Assembly (NCBI GenBank): GCA_015494035.1
Contig: WGBZ01000381.1
Location: forward strand, 1-10,470
Direction of reading: 5' to 3'
Length of the DNA stretch: 10,470 nucleotides
From: Lysobacterales bacterium
GTDB taxonomy: Bacteria > Pseudomonadota > Gammaproteobacteria > Xanthomonadales > Marinicellaceae
Shown piece by piece: positions 6,325 to 10,470 of the stretch; position 1 is the stretch's first letter; every line of letters begins with the position of its first letter. The position numbers and the translations under genes are program-made. The notes beneath the pieces were generated by a model that searched no databases, was not told where the DNA came from, and saw only the letters and a program-made list of their open reading frames with translations.

Positions 6325-7578
6325 ATGTTTGACAAAAACACCCGCCTTGCCGACAGCGACCCGGCGCTGGCTGCGGCCATTGCCGCTGAAGAAAAGCGTC
6401 AGGAAGACCACATCGAACTCATCGCCTCGGAAAACTACGCATCACCCGCGGTCATGGAGGCCCAGGGTAGCGTGCTGACCAACAAATACGCCGAGGGCTA
6501 TCCAGGCAAACGCTATTACGGCGGCTGCGAATACGTGGACATTGCCGAAACGCTCGCCATTGAGCGGGTCAAGCAGCTGTTTGGCGCCGATTACGCCAAC
6601 GTGCAGCCACATTCCGGCTCCCAGGCCAATCAGGCGGTCTATTTTGCCCTGCTGCAACCGGGTGACACCATTCTCGGCATGAGCCTGGCCCATGGTGGTC
6701 ACCTGACCCATGGAGCACAGGTCAACATTTCCGGCAAGCTGTTCAACGCGGTGCAATACGGCATCGATGAGACCACAGGCGAGATCGACTTTGACGAAGT
6801 CCGTCGCCTGGCGCTGGAACACAAGCCAAAAATGATTATCGGCGGCTTTTCGGCCTATTCCAAAATCATCGACTGGAACCGGTTCCGGGAAATTGCCGAT
6901 GAAGTGGGCGCGTATTTTATGGTGGACATGGCGCACATTGCCGGCCTGGTGGCCGCTGGCGTCTACCCCAACCCGGTGCCCATCGCCGATGTGACCACCT
7001 CCACCACCCATAAAACCCTGCGTGGCCCGCGCGGCGGCATTATTCTGGCGCGCAGCCATGCGGAAATTGAAAAGAAACTCAATTCCATTGTTTTTCCCGG
7101 CATACAGGGCGGGCCGCTCATGCACGTGATCGCGGCCAAGGCCGTGGCTTTTCAGGAAGCGCTGCAACCGGAATTCAAAACCTATCAGCACAACGTGGTC
7201 AATAATGCCCGGGCCATGGCAGAAACCCTGAAACAGCGCGGTTTCAACATTGTTTCCGGTGGCACCGAAAACCACCTGTTTCTGGTGGACCTGGTGGACA
7301 AGGATATCACTGGCAAGGACGCCGAGGCACGGTTGGGCGAAGCCCATATCACCGTGAACAAAAACGCCGTGCCCAACGACCCGCGTTCGCCGTTTGTTAC
7401 CTCGGGCCTGCGCCTGGGTACACCGGCGGTGACCACGCGCGGTTTTGGTCTCGAAGAAGTCACGCAACTGGCCCACTGGGTGGCCGACATTCTGGATAAC
7501 ATGGACGATGACGAGGTGCTGCAGCGGGTGCGCGCTCACGTCACTGACCTGTGCCAGCGCTTCCCCGTTTACGGATAA
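6325..7578 (+). CDS. glyA: Serine hydroxymethyltransferase
   Basis: A 417-residue cytoplasmic enzyme that converts serine and tetrahydrofolate to glycine and 5,10-methylenetetrahydrofolate, the main source of one-carbon units for purines, thymidylate and methionine. Length and sequence are typical of the bacterial family throughout. The N-terminus has [14 protein letters not shown] (31-44), followed by [15 protein letters not shown] (53-67). The PLP site is [15 protein letters not shown] (224-238), where K230 should form the Schiff base. D201 and H204 in VDMAHIAG line the cofactor pocket. The C-terminal domain has the [13 protein letters not shown] motif. The ATG at 6325 gives the standard N-terminus; the ribosome site is weak (GAG at 6316-6318). 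nusB begins six bases after the stop, so glyA probably leads the operon that follows. Strong conservation and an intact reading frame leave little doubt. Confidence 0.98.
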   Translation: MFDKNTRLADSDPALAAAIAAEEKRQEDHIELIASENYASPAVMEAQGSVLTNKYAEGYPGKRYYGGCEYVDIAETLAIERVKQLFGADYANVQPHSGSQANQAVYFALLQPGDTILGMSLAHGGHLTHGAQVNISGKLFNAVQYGIDETTGEIDFDEVRRLALEHKPKMIIGGFSAYSKIIDWNRFREIADEVGAYFMVDMAHIAGLVAAGVYPNPVPIADVTTSTTHKTLRGPRGGIILARSHAEIEKKLNSIVFPGIQGGPLMHVIAAKAVAFQEALQPEFKTYQHNVVNNARAMAETLKQRGFNIVSGGTENHLFLVDLVDKDITGKDAEARLGEAHITVNKNAVPNDPRSPFVTSGLRLGTPAVTTRGFGLEEVTQLAHWVADILDNMDDDEVLQRVRAHVTDLCQRFPVYG

Positions 7579-7584
7579 AAAATC

Positions 7585-8064
7585 ATGAGCAAGAAAAAAA
7601 CCAAGAAACTGCCTGAAAACCTGGCCCGCAAACGCCGCGCCCGCAAGCGCCTGATGCAGGCCCTGTACCAATGGCAGCTAAACAATGCCCCGGCCGCCGA
7701 GATCATCGAACAATTCATGCTGGAACAGGACATGGGCAAGGTCGATGTGCCGTACTTCCAGAACAACCTGCGCCAGATTGTGGAAAATACCGATGCCCTG
7801 CGGGCCCACTTTGGCAAACACCTGGGCCGCAACGTCAAGGACATCGGCGTGGTGGAAAAAGCCATTCTGCTACTGGCCACCCATGAGCTGAAAAACAACC
7901 CGGACACGCCCAGCGCCGTTATCCTCAACGAAGCCATCGAACTGGCCAAGGAATATGGCGGCGAAGGCGCTCACAGCTTCATCAATGGCGTGTTGGACAA
8001 AACCGCCACCGACCTGCGCCCGGACAAGGCTCCGCCCGCGCCTACGGATAATGAGCCGGCCTGA
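7585..8064 (+). CDS. nusB: Transcription antitermination factor NusB
   Basis: A 159-residue all-helical RNA-binding protein that pairs with NusE (ribosomal protein S10) on boxA RNA and helps RNA polymerase read through rRNA operons. The N-terminal segment ARKRRARKRLMQALYQWQ (14-31) is the arginine-rich first helix typical of NusB. The C-terminal half shows the conserved core: the helix VVEKAILLLATHEL, then SAVILNEAIELAKEYGG and the segment ending FINGVLDK. It is slightly longer than the common size of about 140 residues because of a lysine-rich start (KKKTKK) and a proline-rich tail after the last helix. It begins six bases after glyA. The next gene starts inside its last codons, so these genes appear translationally linked. 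Confidence 0.96.
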   Translation: MSKKKTKKLPENLARKRRARKRLMQALYQWQLNNAPAAEIIEQFMLEQDMGKVDVPYFQNNLRQIVENTDALRAHFGKHLGRNVKDIGVVEKAILLLATHELKNNPDTPSAVILNEAIELAKEYGGEGAHSFINGVLDKTATDLRPDKAPPAPTDNEPA

Positions 8065-9052
8065 AGCCTGCGCAAACACCCCGCCGGATGAATTCGACCT
8101 GATCGATTTTATCCGGCAACAGGCGCAATCCGGCACCGGCGCGCCAAACGGCGTTGTGGTTGGCATTGGCGATGACTGCGCTGTCCTGCAACCACCACAT
8201 GGTCAATTGCTGGTCAGTAGCGACACCCTCAATTCCGGCGTCCATTTTTTTCCCGGCGACCCGCCAGCATCCATTGGCCACAAAGCCCTGGCCGTGAATC
8301 TGAGCGACCTGGCCGCCTGCGGCGCCACGCCACGCTGGGTCAGCCTCAACCTGTCTTTGCCTGATGCCGACCGGGCCTGGCTGCGCGATTTTTTGCGCGG
8401 TTTTCTGAACCTGGCACAGCGCCACAAGGTGAGCCTGATTGGCGGCGACACCACCGCCGGTGCCCTCTCGGTCAGTGTCACGGTCATGGGTTTTACCACC
8501 CGCCCGCTGCTGCGTTCCGGTGCCCGGGACGGAGACCTGCTGGCTGTCAGCGGCCCCATTGGCAGCGCCGCCTTTGCCCTCAAGCACCGCCACACAACCG
8601 CCGGCTGGGCACTCAGCCAGGCCTTGCAATACCCGCAACCGCGGCTGGATATCAGTGAGGCCATCGCCCCCTTTGCCCACGCCTGCATTGATGTTTCCGA
8701 TGGCCTGCTGGCAGATGCCGAACACCTCTGCCAGGCCAGCGGACTGGAAGCGCGCATCGATCTGGAGCGCATTCCGGTGCACCCGCTGGTGAAAAAAACC
8801 GAGCCGGACTGGCCTTCACTGGTGCTTGGCGGCGGCGACGACTACCAGCTGCTTTTTGCTCTGGCCGAAGGCGACCGGCAGCGGCTGCCGGAGGGCTGCC
8901 ACATTATCGGCCAGCTGCACCGGAGGACAGGACAGCCCGCCGCGCGCGTTTACGCTCACGGCACACCATTCCCAACCCGGCACACAGGCTATCGCCACTT
9001 TTCTGCCGCCACCACCACAAGCCATCCGCATGAATCACCCGCAAAAGCCTGA
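8051..9052 (+). CDS. thiL: Thiamine-monophosphate kinase
   Basis: A 333-residue cytoplasmic enzyme that phosphorylates thiamine monophosphate to thiamine diphosphate, the last step of the de novo cofactor pathway. It belongs to the PurM/SelD-like ATP-binding fold. The motifs are GIGDDCAVL (38-46) for Mg-ATP, SSDTLNSGVHF (57-66), NLSDLAACGA (83-92), GGDTT (131-135), DVSDGLLADAEH (214-225) and GGGDDYQLLFAL (260-271); all acidic metal ligands expected at these places are present. The ATG at 8051 is preferred because it puts DEFDLIDFI near the N-terminus, as in homologues. The longer frame from 7955 would run deep into nusB. It overlaps nusB by 14 bases, and its own last 23 bases overlap pgpA. 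The final 30 residues or so are poorly conserved and histidine- and threonine-rich. Confidence 0.96.
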   Translation: MSRPEACANTPPDEFDLIDFIRQQAQSGTGAPNGVVVGIGDDCAVLQPPHGQLLVSSDTLNSGVHFFPGDPPASIGHKALAVNLSDLAACGATPRWVSLNLSLPDADRAWLRDFLRGFLNLAQRHKVSLIGGDTTAGALSVSVTVMGFTTRPLLRSGARDGDLLAVSGPIGSAAFALKHRHTTAGWALSQALQYPQPRLDISEAIAPFAHACIDVSDGLLADAEHLCQASGLEARIDLERIPVHPLVKKTEPDWPSLVLGGGDDYQLLFALAEGDRQRLPEGCHIIGQLHRRTGQPAARVYAHGTPFPTRHTGYRHFSAATTTSHPHESPAKA

Positions 9053-9539
9053 CAAGCTGATCCAAATCGCCCTGAAAACCCCCGCCGGTCTGCTGGCGTT
9101 TGGTTTCGGCAGTGGCCTGGCGCCTGTGGCACCCGGCACCTTTGGCACCCTGGCGGCCATTCCGGTTTACCTGCTACTGGCCCATTGGCCTCTCTGGGCC
9201 TATATTGGGTTTGTGCTGGCGGCTTTTGCGCTGGGTGTTTATGTTTGCGATGTCACCGCCAAGCGCCTGGGCGTGCACGATTTTGGCGGCATTGTCTGGG
9301 ACGAATTCGTGGGCCTGTGGATCACGCTGGCCGACGTGCCGGTGCACTGGAAAACCCTCGCCGCCGGTTTTGTTCTGTTTCGCCTGTTCGATGTGCTGAA
9401 ACCCTGGCCCATTGGCTGGCTGGATAAAAAAATTCACGGCGGCTTTGGCATCATGCTGGACGATGTCATTGCCGGCCTGTACGCCTGGGCGCTGTTACAC
9501 ATGGCCGTGCGCTACCATCTGTTGGGGGCGTTGTCATGA
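9030..9539 (+). CDS. pgpA: Phosphatidylglycerophosphatase A
   Basis: A 169-residue inner-membrane phosphatase that removes phosphate from phosphatidylglycerophosphate to give phosphatidylglycerol. The PgpA family motifs appear in order: GSGLAPVAPGTFGTL (27-41), WDEFVGLWITL (90-100), RLFDVLKPWP (118-127) and GGFGIMLDDVIAG (137-149). The acidic residues D91, E92, D144 and D145 are the likely metal ligands. Hydrophobic stretches near 41-73, 93-120 and 146-166 are the membrane segments. The ATG at 9030 gives a family-standard N-terminus (KLIQIALKTPAGLLAFGFG); the same frame extends upstream to 8826 only as overlap with thiL. The start lies inside thiL, and the stop overlaps the next gene as ATGA. 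The thiL-pgpA order is widespread in proteobacteria. Confidence 0.96.
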   Translation: MNHPQKPDKLIQIALKTPAGLLAFGFGSGLAPVAPGTFGTLAAIPVYLLLAHWPLWAYIGFVLAAFALGVYVCDVTAKRLGVHDFGGIVWDEFVGLWITLADVPVHWKTLAAGFVLFRLFDVLKPWPIGWLDKKIHGGFGIMLDDVIAGLYAWALLHMAVRYHLLGALS

Positions 9540-10470
9540 GCCGCCTGCTGGTTCTGGGCGCGGGCCGTATCGGCGCAGCCATTGCGCAAAACCTGGCTGC
9601 CGATTTTGATGTCACCGTGGCCGACAACAACCCGCAGGCACTGGCCGCCCTGAAACACCACGGGCTGGCCATCAAGCTGGCCGACCTCAGCCACAACCCG
9701 AGCCTGTTTGAACTGCTGCGCCCGTTCGATGCCGTGGCAGGCGCCCTGCCCAGCCAGTTTGGCTTCCAGGCGCTCAAAACCGTATTGCAGGCCGGCAAGC
9801 CGGTGGTGGATATTTCCTTTTTTTCCGAGGATGCCCTGCAACTGGATGAGCTAGCCCGGCAACACGGCGTCACCGCGCTGGTGGATTTTGGCCTGGCCCC
9901 GGGTCTCACCAACCTCATGGCCGGCCGCTTGCTGGCCCAGGCCGGAGCGCTGCGGTCGCTGCGCTGTTTTGTTGGCGGACTGCCCCAACACCCCCGTCCG
10001 CCCTTTAATTACCAGGCGCCGTTTGCGCCGCTGGATGTGATCGAAGAGTACACCCGCCCGGCGCGGCTGCGGCGCCACGGCAAAAACATCACGCGACCGG
10101 CCTTGAGCGAGGTGGAAACCATCCGCATTGGCGACACCGCACTGGAAGCCTTCAACACCGATGGCCTGCGCAGCCTGCTGCACACCATTGACCCGGCCCT
10201 TTTGCCGGACATGGTGGAAAAAACTGTGCGTTATCCCGGCCACGCCGCCTTTATCCAGCAGCTGCTGGACGCGGGCTTTTTCGCCCCGGAACACCAGCCC
10301 GCCACCGCTCGTGTGTTGCTGGAACAGTGGCAATATCAGCCAGGCGAGCAGGACATCACCTATTTCGCCGTTGAAGCCACCGGGCGCTGGCCCGATGGCG
10401 AAGGCGAAGAAACCCGACGCTGGGAGATGGTGGACCGGCACGACCCGGAAAAAGGCATTTCCTCCATGGC
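9536..10470 (+). CDS. Saccharopine dehydrogenase family protein (partial, runs off the window)
   Basis: I read an open frame from the ATG at 9536 to the end of the window, 311 complete codons with no stop; the C-terminus is missing. The N-terminal Rossmann fold has GAGRIG (8-13), and D30 sits at the end of the second strand (VTVADNN), an acidic residue that usually favours NAD(H) over NADP(H). The middle shows VVDISFFSEDA and DFGLAPGLTN (117-126), and RYPGHA (232-237) is typical of the saccharopine dehydrogenase / lysine 6-dehydrogenase group. The reaction is probably an oxidative or reductive step at an amino-acid nitrogen, such as lysine catabolism. Saccharopine reductase, lysine 6-dehydrogenase and carboxynorspermidine dehydrogenase-like roles cannot be told apart here. 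The start overlaps the pgpA stop by four bases (ATGA), so it looks like part of the same operon although it shares no pathway with it. Confidence 0.85.
   Translation, partial: MSRLLVLGAGRIGAAIAQNLAADFDVTVADNNPQALAALKHHGLAIKLADLSHNPSLFELLRPFDAVAGALPSQFGFQALKTVLQAGKPVVDISFFSEDALQLDELARQHGVTALVDFGLAPGLTNLMAGRLLAQAGALRSLRCFVGGLPQHPRPPFNYQAPFAPLDVIEEYTRPARLRRHGKNITRPALSEVETIRIGDTALEAFNTDGLRSLLHTIDPALLPDMVEKTVRYPGHAAFIQQLLDAGFFAPEHQPATARVLLEQWQYQPGEQDITYFAVEATGRWPDGEGEETRRWEMVDRHDPEKGISSM

Noticed and set aside
6442..7671. A 409-codon open frame on the minus strand opposite glyA
   Set aside because: It lies antisense to an unmistakable glyA. Its translation is rich in H, G and V with no family motif, as expected from the reverse of high-GC codons.
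8042..8782. A 246-codon minus-strand open frame opposite thiL
   Set aside because: Shadow of thiL, with no recognisable domain and no ribosome site.

Overview
The window looks like a piece of a gammaproteobacterial chromosome. The evidence is dense protein coding, a GC content that looks moderately high by eye, and the run glyA, nusB, thiL, pgpA, which belongs to a conserved proteobacterial neighbourhood. I cannot name a genus. Most of the window is ordinary core or widespread metabolism. The unusual material is a small palindromic mobile element with apparent relics of its relatives, and an exported P-domain protein with an IPTL-CTERM-like sorting tail.

Layout. On the minus strand, 34-756 encodes a secreted P-domain protein ending in an IPTL-CTERM-like signal, with a good promoter at 812-840. 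All other genes are on the plus strand. A ferredoxin--NADP reductase-like flavoprotein (984-1736) stands alone. Next come an exported S33-type alpha/beta hydrolase (1891-3483), a NatA-like ABC ATPase (3480-4226) and a NatB-like ABC permease (4223-5401). These three are joined by two ATGA stop/start overlaps and should be one operon. A DUF4124 periplasmic protein (5454-6041) follows after 52 bases. A 158-bp palindromic MITE-like element (6042-6199) with a CTAG target duplication sits exactly on its stop codon. The second half is glyA (6325-7578), nusB (7585-8064), thiL (8051-9052), pgpA (9030-9539) and a saccharopine dehydrogenase-family gene (9536 to the window end, open). These are tightly spaced or overlapping and are probably co-transcribed.

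How the genes work together. GlyA makes glycine and the one-carbon units carried by folate. NusB is a transcription antitermination factor. ThiL makes thiamine diphosphate. PgpA dephosphorylates phosphatidylglycerophosphate. They share an operon through conserved neighbourhood rather than one pathway. The nrdR and riboflavin genes that often lie between glyA and nusB in related bacteria are absent here. The hydrolase and NatAB-like exporter are so tightly coupled that a shared substrate, perhaps a peptide, is plausible, but nothing in the sequence identifies it.

No gene-free stretch exceeds 300 bases. The longest are 757-983 (promoter plus a relic of an element end) and 6042-6324 (the MITE plus the glyA leader). 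I found no tRNA, rRNA, CRISPR array, complete insertion sequence or convincing rho-independent terminator.
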